Source: Stutzerimonas stutzeri (lineage in GTDB: Bacteria > Pseudomonadota > Gammaproteobacteria > Pseudomonadales > Pseudomonadaceae). Taken from it: a stretch of 64,000 nt of DNA. The DNA lies in contig NZ_JXXD01000011.1 in the NCBI RefSeq assembly GCF_000935215.1, positions 43,425-107,424 on the forward strand. Direction: 5' to 3'. The translations under genes were made by a program, and so were the position numbers. Position 1 is the first letter of the stretch; each line of letters begins with the position of its first letter. Under the pieces are notes generated by a model. It searched no databases. It was not told the DNA's origin and was given only the letters and a program-made list of their open reading frames with translations. Shown here piece by piece: positions 40,736 through 49,365 of the stretch.

Positions 40736-40763
40736 CAAAAGCAGCCCGGTCGAGCCGGGCCGC
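40736..40763 (-). terminator. Probable terminator of the Pmp3-like gene
   Basis: Minus strand: GCCCGG stem (40760-40755), loop, CCGGGC (40749-40744), then GCTTTTGAA. The T run is short, so it is a moderate call. It lies just past the stop at 40770. Confidence 0.6.
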
Positions 40764-40769
40764 TGACGA

Positions 40770-40928
40770 TCAACGGCGAGCGATGATCCAGACCGCGTGG
40801 ATGATGCCGGGGATATAGCCGAGCAAGGTGAGCAGGATGTTGAGCCAGAACGCGCCGGCGAAGCCTACCTGGAGGAACACGCCAAGCGGTGGCAGCAGTA
40901 TCGCGATAATGATGCGGATGAGGTCCAT
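40770..40928 (-). CDS. Small Pmp3/YqaE family membrane protein
   Basis: 52 residues, too short for many gene finders. Read on the minus strand it begins MDLIRIIIAILLPPLGVFL, contains FWLNILLTLLGYIPGIIHA and ends WIIARR: two membrane hairpin segments exactly as in Pmp3/YqaE proteins, which help keep membrane potential and are often induced by salt or cold. Two ATGs in tandem; the second (40928) has GGAG 6 nt upstream. A perfect inverted repeat lies 12 bp upstream of the site. It stands between the hybrid kinase operon and an SDR gene. Confidence 0.93.
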   Translation of the reverse strand: MDLIRIIIAILLPPLGVFLQVGFAGAFWLNILLTLLGYIPGIIHAVWIIARR

Positions 40929-40940
40929 CATGGTCTCCGT

Positions 40941-40971
40941 CAGGTAAGTGTGGCCATATGCGGCTTACCTG
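40941..40971. promoter_or_regulatory. Perfect inverted repeat CAGGTAAG-N15-CTTACCTG upstream of the Pmp3-like gene
   Basis: Arms at 40941-40948 and 40964-40971, just 5' of the Shine-Dalgarno of the small membrane protein gene. It may be an operator or a 5'-UTR hairpin. The rest of the gap to 41355 contains only a short palindrome AAGCG-TAT-CGCTT (41176-41188) and a doubtful 26-codon frame on the minus strand (41187-41267). Confidence 0.5.
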
Positions 40972-41355
40972 AATCGACCGGAACAGCGCAGAGGGGTTCC
41001 TTCCACGCTGCTGGCGGAGCGCCGCTGCCGAGGGGCAGCGGGCTGAAGTCCGAGGGCGACCGGATAAGCCGCCGAGGGCATCGGTTAGATGCACGGAGGG
41101 GGAAGACGCAGCCCGTCTTTCACGTGGGCATCGTTGCGTCATGCCGCTTCGCCTTTTGAGCCAAGGGGCGGCGCCAAGCGTATCGCTTAGCCTGCTAACA
41201 ATCTCAGACGAAAGGCGTAGACGCCATTGGCCATTGGTCGATAGCCGCGCATTTCGCTCGGGCTCATCCGAACTCCCCCATGCCCGCACGGGTCGTCTAA
41301 GCAGACCGCGGGCCGCCGAGCGCGACCGCCAACTGCAACGATCAGAGGACTTCTC

Positions 41356-42348
41356 ATGCCAGAACCAATCGCGGTGATCTGCGGGGCAACCGCGGGCGTC
41401 GGCCGCGCGACCGCCGAGGCCTTTGCCACGGCCGGCTACCGGGTGGCGCTGATCGCCCGGGGGGAACAGGGCCTGCGCGACACCCGCGATCAACTCGAAG
41501 CACTGGGCGCGACGGTGCTGGCGATTTCCGCCGATGTCGCCGATGCCAAGGCGCTGGATGCCGCGGCCAGCCGCATCGAGTCGGAACTGGGGCCGATCGA
41601 TGTCTGGGTGAACGCGGCGATGGCGACAGTGTTCGGCCCCTTCGCGTCTCTGACCGCCGAGGAAATCCGCCGCGTCACCGAGGTGACCTACCTCGGCAGC
41701 GTGCACGGCACGCTGGCTGCGCTGCGCCACATGCGCCCACGCAACAGCGGCACCATCGTCCAGGTCGGCTCGGCACTGGCCTACCGCGCCATCCCCTTGC
41801 AGTCGGCCTATTGCGGCGCCAAGTTCGCCATTCGCGGCTTTATCGATTCGCTGCGTTGCGAGCTGATCCACGACAACAGCGCCATTCGCCTGAGCATGGT
41901 TCAGCTGCCGGCGCACAACACGCCACAGTTCGATTGGGCACGCAACAAGATCGGCTGGCGCGCGCAGCCGGTGCCGCCGATCCACACACCGGAAGTCGCG
42001 GCGCGGGCCATCCTCCGTGCGGCGCGTGAAGCACCCCGGGAGCTGTGGGTCGGCACGGCCAGCCTGAAGGCGATCATCGGCACGCTGTTCATGCCCGGCC
42101 TGCTCGATCGCATGCTCGCGCGGCAGGCCTGGGACGGACAACTGGTGCCCGAACGCGTGCCGGAAAACCGCCCGGACAACCTGTTCGAGCCAGTCGAAGG
42201 CCTGCACTCGACCGACGGCCGCTTCGGCGATCAGGCGCAGTCACATGCGCTGACCATCAGCGCGGCAAATGTTGGCAAGCTGGCCCTGGGCGCCGGCGCC
42301 CTGCTGGCACTGGGTGCGGGTTGGGCATTGGGCAGAGGCCGACGCTAG
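41356..42348 (+). CDS. Short-chain dehydrogenase/reductase with C-terminal membrane anchor
   Basis: 330 residues. N-terminal Rossmann motif with a variant glycine pattern CGATAGVGRA (about 9-18), an active site with Ser in VGSALAYRA, Tyr in SAYCGAKFA (about 152-160) and the Lys three or four residues later. The last 25 residues (GALLALGAGWALGRGRR) form one hydrophobic segment, so it is anchored to the membrane. The substrate is unknown; the extended length is shared with other Pseudomonas SDRs. ATG 41356 has GAGG 8 nt upstream. Convergent, with a 4-bp overlap, with the small membrane gene. Confidence 0.9.
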   Translation: MPEPIAVICGATAGVGRATAEAFATAGYRVALIARGEQGLRDTRDQLEALGATVLAISADVADAKALDAAASRIESELGPIDVWVNAAMATVFGPFASLTAEEIRRVTEVTYLGSVHGTLAALRHMRPRNSGTIVQVGSALAYRAIPLQSAYCGAKFAIRGFIDSLRCELIHDNSAIRLSMVQLPAHNTPQFDWARNKIGWRAQPVPPIHTPEVAARAILRAAREAPRELWVGTASLKAIIGTLFMPGLLDRMLARQAWDGQLVPERVPENRPDNLFEPVEGLHSTDGRFGDQAQSHALTISAANVGKLALGAGALLALGAGWALGRGRR

Positions 42349-42542
42349 CGCTCAGGCGGCCGCGGCGAACGCTTGCGACGGATGTTGAGCCAGGACAGCA
42401 CGGCCAGCGCCAGCATCGCACCGGTCATGTTGTAGTTGCCGATGGCAGCATAGCCGACGGCCGCCAGCGAGCAGGCGGCGAAGCCGATCCAGCGCACGGC
42501 GCCCATCATCTTCTCCACGGTCTTGCTGCGCGGTGCGGACAT
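42345..42542 (-). CDS. Small two-segment membrane protein, function unknown
   Basis: 65 residues if it starts at 42542 (MSAPRSKTV); no strong Shine-Dalgarno is seen, and a longer frame to 42641 is possible. Residues about 15-30 and 36-50 are hydrophobic (WIGFAACSLAAVGYA, TGAMLALAVLSWL), ending in a basic tail NIRRKRSPRPPER. It looks like a real small membrane protein by composition but I recognise no family. Confidence 0.5.
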   Translation of the reverse strand: MSAPRSKTVEKMMGAVRWIGFAACSLAAVGYAAIGNYNMTGAMLALAVLSWLNIRRKRSPRPPER

Positions 42543-42791
42543 CAGCGCAGCCCATCCTGCCGGCTTCTCGATACGGGCGCGGAGCGCTTGTCGGGGCAAG
42601 GAATCATCGGCATATCTCCTTTTTCTGCAGGCGACGGACAACCATCCCTCTGCACCTGTGAGGTGTTAACGCCGAGCAGAGTTCAGCGATTGCGCCGCAC
42701 CGCGACACACTCGCGCAGCAATCGGCGCGCGAGCAGCCGTCGTCTACGCTGAAATGACCGGCAGTATCCTGCACTGCCCGAGGAGAGCGCC

Positions 42792-44171
42792 ATGCTCCGC
42801 TCCATGCGCCTGCTGCGCTGGTCGCTGGCCTTGCTGCTGTTTCTGGCTGGCCCCGCACTGGCTGCGGCGCCGGTCACGCTGCTGCGGGTCGACGGCGCCA
42901 TCGGCCCGGCCAGCGCCGACTACCTGCTGCGCGGCCTCGAACATGCCCGCGACGAGGGGGCACAGCTGGTAGTGCTGGAATTGGACACCCCCGGCGGGCT
43001 GGACACGTCGATGCGCGCGATCATCAAGGCGATCCTCGCCAGCCCGATCCCAGTCGCTACCTACGTCACCCCCAGTGGCGCCCGGGCGGCCAGCGCCGGC
43101 ACCTACATGCTCTACGCCAGCCATGTCGCGGCGATGGCGCCGGGCACCAACCTTGGCGCGGCGACGCCGGTGCAGATCGGTGGCATGCCCGGCGCACCGC
43201 CCGAGCAGCCGCAAGGCGAGCGGGACGAGCCATCCAAGCCCCCCGGCGATGCCATGAGCCGCAAGCAGGTCAACGACGCCGCCGCCTATATCCGTGGCCT
43301 CGCCCAGTTGCGCGGACGCAATGCCGAGTGGGCCGAGCAGGCCGTGCGCGAGGCGGTCAGCCTGTCGGCGAGCGAAGCGCTGGAACAGAAGGTGATCGAC
43401 TACCTGGCGCGCGACGTTGCCGACCTGCTGCGCCAGCTCGACGGCAAAACCCTCGCCACCGTCGAGGGTGACGCCACGCTAAGCACCGCCGACGCCCCGC
43501 TCATCGAGCACGCACCCGACTGGCGGGTGCGCCTGCTGGCGGTGATCACCAACCCCAGCGTGGCGCTGATCCTGATGATGATCGGCATCTACGGGCTGAT
43601 CCTCGAATTCTCCAACCCCGGCATCGGCGCCGGCGGCGTGCTCGGCGGCATCTGTCTGATCCTGGCGCTGTATTCGCTGCAGCTGCTGCCGGTGAACTAC
43701 GCCGGCGTGGCGCTGATCCTGCTCGGCATCGCTTTCATGGTCGCCGAATCGTTCCTGCCGAGCTTCGGCGTGCTCGGCATCGGCGGCGTGGCCGCGTTCG
43801 TCGCTGGCGCGGTGATCCTCATCGATACCGAGGTGCCGGGTTTCGGCATTCCGCTGAGCCTGATCGTGCCGCTGGGCATGGTCAGCGCACTGCTGGTGTT
43901 CGGCATCGTCGCCATGGCGCTGAAGGCGCGACGGCAGCGCCTGGTCGGCGGCGACAGCGAGCTGATCGGCAGCGTGGTACTGGTCGACGCAGTGCCGCCA
44001 CAGAATCCGCACAGCGGCTGGGTGCATCTGCACGGCGAGAACTGGCAGGTGCGCAGCGCCTTACCGCTGCAGGTCGGCCAGCAAGTACGGGTGATCGCCC
44101 GACACGGCCTGCAACTGGAGGTCACCGCACAGCCATCCACCCATCGAGAGGAGCTGAACCATGGGCTATGA
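42792..44171 (+). CDS. NfeD-family membrane serine protease (ClpP-class, NfeD1b)
   Basis: 459 residues. A signal peptide (to about 25), an N-terminal ClpP-like serine protease domain with the nucleophile in [12 protein letters not shown] (about 93-104) and the Lys partner in [13 protein letters not shown] (about 155), membrane segments at 250-385 and a C-terminal OB-fold NfeD domain (390-459). Archaeal homologues cleave the C-terminus of stomatin; here a slipin gene overlaps its end by 11 bp, so the two are likely a functional pair in membrane microdomains. GAGGAGAG lies just ahead of ATG 42792. Confidence 0.93.
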   Translation: MLRSMRLLRWSLALLLFLAGPALAAAPVTLLRVDGAIGPASADYLLRGLEHARDEGAQLVVLELDTPGGLDTSMRAIIKAILASPIPVATYVTPSGARAASAGTYMLYASHVAAMAPGTNLGAATPVQIGGMPGAPPEQPQGERDEPSKPPGDAMSRKQVNDAAAYIRGLAQLRGRNAEWAEQAVREAVSLSASEALEQKVIDYLARDVADLLRQLDGKTLATVEGDATLSTADAPLIEHAPDWRVRLLAVITNPSVALILMMIGIYGLILEFSNPGIGAGGVLGGICLILALYSLQLLPVNYAGVALILLGIAFMVAESFLPSFGVLGIGGVAAFVAGAVILIDTEVPGFGIPLSLIVPLGMVSALLVFGIVAMALKARRQRLVGGDSELIGSVVLVDAVPPQNPHSGWVHLHGENWQVRSALPLQVGQQVRVIARHGLQLEVTAQPSTHREELNHGL

Positions 44172-44919
44172 AATGAGTTTTCTGGTGTTGCTGGTGCTGC
44201 TGTTCGGCCTGCTGGCTTCGACCTTTCGCATCCTGCGCGAATACGAACGCGGCGTGGTGTTCATGCTCGGCCGCTTCTGGAAGGTCAAGGGACCAGGGTT
44301 GATCCTGGTGATTCCTGGAATCCAGCAGATGGTACGGGTCGATCTGCGCACACTGGTACTCGACGTGCCGACCCAGGACGTGATCTCCCGCGATAACGTC
44401 TCGGTGAAGGTCAACGCGGTGGTGTATTACCGCGTGCTGGATGCGCAAAAGGCGATCATCGAGGTCGAGGACTACCACTCGGCGACCAGCCAGCTGGCGC
44501 AAACCACGCTGCGTGCAGTGCTCGGCAAGCACGAACTGGACGACATGCTGGCCGAACGCGAGCGGCTCAACAGCGACATCCAGCAGGTGCTCGATGCGCA
44601 GACCGATGCCTGGGGGATCAAGGTGGCCAACGTCGAGATCAAGCACGTCGACCTCGATGAATCAATGATCCGCGCCATCGCCCGGCAGGCCGAGGCGGAA
44701 CGCGAGCGGCGGGCGAAGGTCATTCATGCGGAGGGCGAACTGCAGGCGTCGGAGAAACTCATGCAGGCCGCCGAGATGCTTGGCCGGCAATCGGGCGCCA
44801 TGCAGCTGCGCTACATGCAGACACTGAGCAACATCGCCGGTGACAAGAGCTCTACCATCGTCTTCCCGCTGCCCATCGAGCTGCTGCAGGGGATCAAGAA
44901 CCTCGACAGGAAACCCTGA
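44161..44919 (+). CDS. Slipin / SPFH (band-7) protein
   Basis: 252 residues. An N-terminal membrane hairpin ([14 protein letters not shown]), then the SPFH/band 7 domain: [44 protein letters not shown] segments, and an Ala/Glu-rich coiled-coil tail with [16 protein letters not shown]. It is a stomatin-like scaffold of the inner membrane and probable substrate or partner of the NfeD protease. Overlaps nfeD by 11 bp and is followed directly by the lipoprotein gene. Confidence 0.94.
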   Translation: MGYEMSFLVLLVLLFGLLASTFRILREYERGVVFMLGRFWKVKGPGLILVIPGIQQMVRVDLRTLVLDVPTQDVISRDNVSVKVNAVVYYRVLDAQKAIIEVEDYHSATSQLAQTTLRAVLGKHELDDMLAERERLNSDIQQVLDAQTDAWGIKVANVEIKHVDLDESMIRAIARQAEAERERRAKVIHAEGELQASEKLMQAAEMLGRQSGAMQLRYMQTLSNIAGDKSSTIVFPLPIELLQGIKNLDRKP

Positions 44920-45423
44920 GTGCACATATTCCCCACGTTTCACCGACCACTGCGGTTGCTGTTGATCGCCCTGCTTGCCTCGGCGCTGGGCGCCTGCACG
45001 GCATTTTCACCGCGCGACCCGCTCAACGTTCAGGTCGCCGGCATCCAGCCGCTGCAAGGCGAAGGCCTGGAGGTGCGCTTCCTGGTCAAGCTGCGCCTGC
45101 AGAACCCCAACGATGGCGCCATCGACTACAACGGCGTCGCGCTGGACCTGGAGGTTAACGGTCGCCGGCTGGCCAGTGGCGTCAGCGACCAGCGCGGCAC
45201 GGTGCCGCGTTTCGGCGAGAGCGTGCTCAGCGTGCCGGTGACCATTTCCGCCTTCTCGGCCGCGCGCCAGGCACTGGGACTGGCGGAACACATCGGGCTC
45301 GACGAAGTGCCCTACGTGTTGCGTGGCAAGCTTGCCGGCGGCCTGTTCGGCACCCAGCGCTTCGTCGAGAAGGGCACATTCGACTTGTCGCCGGTAACAG
45401 GTTCTCCCTACCAGCGCCCCTGA
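44920..45423 (+). CDS. LEA2/WHy-domain lipoprotein
   Basis: 167 residues with a lipoprotein signal; the lipobox is ALGAC (Cys about residue 27). The mature part shows the LEA type 2 (water stress and hypersensitive response) pattern: VRFLVKLRLQNPNDGAIDYN and the GVSDQRGTVPRFGES segment. GTG start at 44920 follows directly on the slipin stop (TGA-GTG), with AGGAAA ahead. It would sit in the outer or inner membrane facing the periplasm. Its association with the NfeD-slipin pair here is probably an operon. Confidence 0.88.
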   Translation: MHIFPTFHRPLRLLLIALLASALGACTAFSPRDPLNVQVAGIQPLQGEGLEVRFLVKLRLQNPNDGAIDYNGVALDLEVNGRRLASGVSDQRGTVPRFGESVLSVPVTISAFSAARQALGLAEHIGLDEVPYVLRGKLAGGLFGTQRFVEKGTFDLSPVTGSPYQRP

Positions 45424-45725
45424 GTCATACGACCACCACCAGTAACCATAAGGATTCCCTAGGCGCTGTACGAGCGGCGCCTGTGCTTCCTCGACGCGCT
45501 AAAAATCTCCTCCTATCGCCTCTAATTCTGCTTATAGCCTGAAATAGCGGTGTGTGCATGCGGGACCCCTTCGACTTTCAGCGACATTGACAACGACGTG
45601 CTCATCGTCATAATCCCTGCAGTCATATGACAACTGACGTCATTAGACTTGCCGATCAGGCATAGACCACCGCCCCCACGGTGGCCACACCGGGGCGGCC
45701 CATCAAGCAAGGGAGCACAACAATA
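45424..45725. other. Intergenic region upstream of the OprD porin
   Basis: 302 bp without a gene. It includes an imperfect palindrome around 45460-45482 (GGCGCTG ... GCGGCGCC) and AT-rich stretches near 45505-45545 that could be a promoter, but no confident -35/-10 is seen. Its 3' end holds the porin leader. Confidence 0.5.
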
Positions 45726-45726
45726 A
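45719..45726 (+). promoter_or_regulatory. Crc/Hfq-type CA motif over the oprD start codon
   Basis: AACAATAA fits the catabolite-activity motif AAnAANAA bound by Hfq-Crc in Pseudomonas. It overlaps the A of the ATG at 45726, where Crc targets usually have it. Its presence suggests that the porin is repressed when preferred carbon sources are available. Confidence 0.6.
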
Positions 45727-46988
45727 TGACCCCACGCACACCCTCGTCCGTCGCACTGTTCGCGGGCGGCTGCATGACCCTCGCATCGCTCGGCTTCACT
45801 GCCGGCGCCCAAGCCGAAGGCTTCGTCGAAGATGCGAACTTTTCGCTGAACCTGCGCAACTTCTACATCAACCGCAATTTCGTCGACTCCGACTACCCAC
45901 AGAGCAAGGGCGAAGAGTGGACGCAGAGCTTCATCCTCAATTTCCAATCCGGCTACACGCCCGGCCCGGTGGGCTTCGGCGTCGACGCGCTGGGCCTGCT
46001 GGCGGTCAAGCTGGATGGCGGTGGCGGTACCTATGGCACTGGCCTGCTGCCGGTGCATGGCGCACCCGGCGATCGGCATCCGCCGGATGACTTCGCGCGC
46101 CTGGCAGTCGCGGCGAAGGCCAAGTTCTCCGAAACCGAGGTGCGCGTCGGTGAATGGATGGTGGTACTGCCGATCCTGCGTTCGGACGACGGTCGCTCGC
46201 TGCCGCAGACCTTCCAGGGCGGCATGATCACCTCCAAGGAAATCAAGGGTCTGTCGCTCTACGGCGGGCAGATGCGGCAGAACAGCCCGCGCGACGACGG
46301 CAGCATGGACGACATGTTCTACGGCGGCGCGAGTTCCGACCGCTTCAACTTCGTCGGTGGCGAATACGAACTGGGCGCGAAGACCAAGGTCGGCGCCTGG
46401 CATGCGCGCCTGGAAGACATCTACCAGCAGAACTACTTCCAGCTGCTGCACACCCAGCCGCTCGGCGAAGGCGTGGCGCTGACCGCCAACCTCGGCTACT
46501 TCACCGGCAAGGAAGAAGGCAGCGCGCTGGCCGGCGATCTGGACAACAAGACCTACTCCGGCCTGTTCGGCCTGCAGGTCGGTGGCAACACCTTCTACGT
46601 CGGCCTGCAGAAGGTCAGCGGCGACAACGGCTGGATGCGCGTCAACGGCACCAGCGGCGGCACCCTCGCCAACGACTCGTTCAACTCCGCGTACGACAAC
46701 GCCAACGAGCGTTCCTGGCAGCTGCGCCATGACTACAACTTCGCCGGCATGGGCGTTCCGGGCCTGACCATCATGAACCGCTACATCAGCGGCGATCAGA
46801 TCGAAGCCGGTGGCGTGGACGATGGCAAGGAATGGGGTCGCGAGTCCGAGCTGGCCTACACGGTGCAGAGCGGTCCGCTCAAGAGCCTCAACATCAAGTG
46901 GCGCAACTCCAGCATCCGTCGCGACTACAGCGCGACCGAGTTCGACGAGAACCGCCTGATCTTCAACTACCCGTTGTCTCTGCTGTAA
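45726..46988 (+). CDS. OprD-family outer membrane porin
   Basis: 420 residues. Signal peptide ending near GAQA-EGF (residue 30), then EDANFSLNLRNFYINRNF, the OprD family N-terminal strand, and a series of amphipathic strands ending in an aromatic-type C-terminal strand NRLIFNYPLSLL. It forms a substrate-specific channel; OprD relatives carry basic amino acids, aromatic acids or small organic acids. The exact substrate is not readable. Start ATG 45726 with GGGAG about 10 nt upstream; the earlier in-frame ATG 45681 lacks a site and would precede the signal peptide. A strong terminator follows. Confidence 0.93.
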   Translation: MTPRTPSSVALFAGGCMTLASLGFTAGAQAEGFVEDANFSLNLRNFYINRNFVDSDYPQSKGEEWTQSFILNFQSGYTPGPVGFGVDALGLLAVKLDGGGGTYGTGLLPVHGAPGDRHPPDDFARLAVAAKAKFSETEVRVGEWMVVLPILRSDDGRSLPQTFQGGMITSKEIKGLSLYGGQMRQNSPRDDGSMDDMFYGGASSDRFNFVGGEYELGAKTKVGAWHARLEDIYQQNYFQLLHTQPLGEGVALTANLGYFTGKEEGSALAGDLDNKTYSGLFGLQVGGNTFYVGLQKVSGDNGWMRVNGTSGGTLANDSFNSAYDNANERSWQLRHDYNFAGMGVPGLTIMNRYISGDQIEAGGVDDGKEWGRESELAYTVQSGPLKSLNIKWRNSSIRRDYSATEFDENRLIFNYPLSLL

Positions 46989-47037
46989 GCGGTAGCGCAG
47001 TACGCAACCCTCCTCGCTCCGGTTGCGATAAATCTTT

Positions 47038-47063
47038 GGCCCGTCGAATGACGGGCCTTTTTT
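47038..47063 (+). terminator. Rho-independent terminator after the OprD porin
   Basis: GGCCCGTC (47038-47045), GAAT loop, GACGGGCC (47050-47057), then six T. It lies 49 bp beyond the stop and also separates the convergent epimerase gene. Confidence 0.95.
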
Positions 47064-47072
47064 CGTCCGCCT

Positions 47073-47963
47073 TCAGCAACGCGTGACGCGCAGGCGGCAG
47101 CGGCGCTCCAGCCGCTCGCCCGGCTGCAGATACAAAACGCCATGCCTGGCCGGGTCCGGCGCATTCAACGCGTTGTTGCGATGGGACACCGGCTCCACGG
47201 CGAAGAAGCCCTGCGCGGCCGGCGGCGTATAGACCACCAGATGCGTCATCGACGGGTCCGCCTTGAGCTCGAGCCGGACGCCTGCCGTCGGCCACTGCAA
47301 GGTTGCCGTGGCATCCCAACCGGCGAAGCAGTGATCCAGCTCGGGCTCGCCCAGCTCCCGCGTCTGACGGAAGTCCCAGCGTGACGGTACATCCACCACC
47401 TCGCTCGGCAACTGCTGATCGTCACTCAGCCAGACCTGCTCGGCAGCGAAACGCAGCGTCACGCCTGCATGGCGCGGGAAGTACGGGTGCCAGCCGAGCC
47501 CGGCCGGCATCACCCGCTCGCTGCGGTTGATCAGCGCCAGCCGCAGCCAGGCGCCCTGCTCGTCGAGCCCGAGCTCATGCTCCAGCTCAAAGGAGAACGG
47601 CCAGTCCTGCCGGCCATCGCCTTCGGCCCGATGCAGCAGTGTCAGCAGCAGTCGGTCGGCCTCCTGCGCAGCCAGTGTCCACGGGCGCTTCCAGCCCACG
47701 CCGTGAATCGGCAAGGCATGTTCCGCGGAATTCAGCCGCAAGCGGTGCGACTCGCCGTCCGCCTGGAACATGCCGCCGCCAACCCGGTTGGAGTACGGCG
47801 CCAGCACGAAACAACTGGTACGACGCACCTGCTCGCTGCCATCCCAGGGACGTAGCAGGTCGAAATCATCCAGGGCAAAGCGGGTAATTGCGCCGCCTAG
47901 CGCCGGGCAGACCGAGAGCCGGAAACCGGCGTGGGCGAGGTGCACTTCATCGAGGGAAGCCAT
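47073..47963 (-). CDS. Aldose 1-epimerase (mutarotase) family protein
   Basis: 296 residues. GalM-type beta-sandwich: PYSNRVGGGMF (about 57), PIHGVGWKRPW with catalytic His (about 85), GLGWHPYF with the second His (about 155) and FFAVEPVSHRNNALN with the catalytic Glu (about 257). It interconverts alpha and beta anomers of sugars (or sugar phosphates) in the cytoplasm. ATG 47963 has AGGAG. Substrate unknown. Confidence 0.92.
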   Translation of the reverse strand: MASLDEVHLAHAGFRLSVCPALGGAITRFALDDFDLLRPWDGSEQVRRTSCFVLAPYSNRVGGGMFQADGESHRLRLNSAEHALPIHGVGWKRPWTLAAQEADRLLLTLLHRAEGDGRQDWPFSFELEHELGLDEQGAWLRLALINRSERVMPAGLGWHPYFPRHAGVTLRFAAEQVWLSDDQQLPSEVVDVPSRWDFRQTRELGEPELDHCFAGWDATATLQWPTAGVRLELKADPSMTHLVVYTPPAAQGFFAVEPVSHRNNALNAPDPARHGVLYLQPGERLERRCRLRVTRC

Positions 47964-48071
47964 GCGCGCTCCTGATGGTGGCCGCTCAGAGATGGAGCGA
48001 CGTTGCTTGCGAATGAGGCTGCGATTTCTCGCGTAGACAAAACGCCGCCACCCAGCGGTCGACTGCCGCGG

Positions 48072-48998
48072 TCAGACCGGCGTCAGCAGCCGTCCCTCGC
48101 GAAGAAAGCTGTCGAGGTTGTCCAGCAGCAGATCCTCCATGGCGCCGCGGGTTTCATGGGTGGCGCTGCCAATGTGCGGCAGCAGCACGACATTGGGCAG
48201 TTCGCAGAGGGCCGCCGGGACCCTCGGTTCGTCGGCGAAGACGTCCAGTCCGGCACCGCCGAGCCGGCCCTCCTGCAGTGCCGCGACCAGTGCCGGCTCG
48301 TCCACCACCGAACCGCGCGCGACGTTGATCAGGATGCCCTTGGCACCCAGCGCGTCGAGCACTGCGCGGTCGATGAGGTTCTGCGTCTGCGGCCCGCCGG
48401 GACAGCTGAGCACGAGAAAGTCCGCCCAGCGCGCGAGTTCCAGCAGGTTCGCTTCGTACTCGTACGGGCTACAGGCCACTGGCCGACGATTGTGATAACG
48501 CACGGCCATGTCGAAGCCCGCCGAGCGCTTGGCCACCGCCTCGCCGATGCGGCCCAGCCCGACGATGCCCAGCCGCTTGCCGCTGACCCGACGGCCGAGT
48601 GGGAGGTTAGCCTCGGCCCAGCGCCCCTCTCGGACGAAGCGGTCGCCCAGGGCGAGCTGTCGCGCGCTGTCGATGATCAAGCCGAAGGCCAGATCGGCCA
48701 CGCATTCGTTGAGCACATCCGGCGTATTGCTCACCGGAATGCCTCGCGCCCTGGCGGCTTCTACGGCGATGGCGTCATGGCCGACGCCAAAACTGCAGAT
48801 CGCCTTCAACCGGGGCAGCCGTTCGATCAACGAGGCCGGGCAGCCGAAGCGCGCAGAGGTAAGCATGATCTCGATGCGCCCGGCATGCTCGGCGAGCAGC
48901 GTTTCGGCGTCGCTCTGCCAGTAGGCCAGCACCTCATGCCCGCTCAGGCGTTGCTGGACTCGCTCGGACAAGGGGCCCATCTGGAGAATGCAGCTCAT
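48072..48998 (-). CDS. D-2-hydroxyacid dehydrogenase (glyoxylate/hydroxypyruvate reductase type)
   Basis: 308 residues. NAD(P) motif GIVGLGRIGEAV (about 145-156), catalytic Arg in NVARGSVVDE (about 230), Glu in DVFADEPRVP (about 258) and His in LLPHIGSATHET (about 275). HNRRPV following the Rossmann strand suggests NADPH preference (Arg residues at the end of beta2). ATG 48998 has AGAGGA; the frame to 49382 overlaps the DUF3325 gene and is rejected. It could reduce glyoxylate, hydroxypyruvate or 2-keto acids. Confidence 0.9.
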   Translation of the reverse strand: MSCILQMGPLSERVQQRLSGHEVLAYWQSDAETLLAEHAGRIEIMLTSARFGCPASLIERLPRLKAICSFGVGHDAIAVEAARARGIPVSNTPDVLNECVADLAFGLIIDSARQLALGDRFVREGRWAEANLPLGRRVSGKRLGIVGLGRIGEAVAKRSAGFDMAVRYHNRRPVACSPYEYEANLLELARWADFLVLSCPGGPQTQNLIDRAVLDALGAKGILINVARGSVVDEPALVAALQEGRLGGAGLDVFADEPRVPAALCELPNVVLLPHIGSATHETRGAMEDLLLDNLDSFLREGRLLTPV

Positions 48999-49039
48999 CG
49001 ATTTTCCTCTGCGTTGGCGGGCCGCGGCCCATGGGTTGT

Positions 49040-49363
49040 TTACAGCACGGTCTGCACCACCCCGCATGCCGCCAGCAGCGGTACCGCTGGCAGTACCCAG
49101 CGCGAACGCCAGGCCAGCAGCAGCACCAGCAGCAAGCCGGAGAGCATGACCAGGCACAGCCAGATGACCGTGCCAATCTCGCCGCCCTGGCTGTTGACGC
49201 CGAGCCACAGCGCGAAGCCAAAGCAGCCAACGGCCAGCGAACGGATGATCGCCGGGCCCGGCAGGCGCGTATCGGCGCGCAGCAGCGCACCACGGTGGCG
49301 GTTCATGGTCAGGCAGAGCAGCGTCATGCCCAGGTAGGCCAGCGCGAACGCCAATAGCAGCAT
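49040..49363 (-). CDS. DUF3325 small membrane protein
   Basis: 107 residues with three to four hydrophobic segments (MLLLAFALAYLGMTLLCL; VIWLCLVMLSGLLLVLLLAW; VPLLAACGVVQTVL). Belongs to the DUF3325 family, found as the last gene of TonB-receptor/DUF3649/PepSY operons in Pseudomonas. ATG 49363 has AGGAGG 7 nt upstream; it starts 2 nt after the PepSY gene stop. Its role in siderophore iron use is suggested only by context. Confidence 0.85.
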   Translation of the reverse strand: MLLLAFALAYLGMTLLCLTMNRHRGALLRADTRLPGPAIIRSLAVGCFGFALWLGVNSQGGEIGTVIWLCLVMLSGLLLVLLLAWRSRWVLPAVPLLAACGVVQTVL

Positions 49364-49365
49364 GA

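Noticed and set aside
40735..42207. A 490-codon minus-strand frame
   Set aside because: Covers the SDR gene antisense; only the 52-codon Pmp3-like gene in another frame is supported.
42604..42901. Short minus-strand frames between the small membrane gene and nfeD
   Set aside because: No ribosome site, no recognisable family, overlapping the nfeD start.
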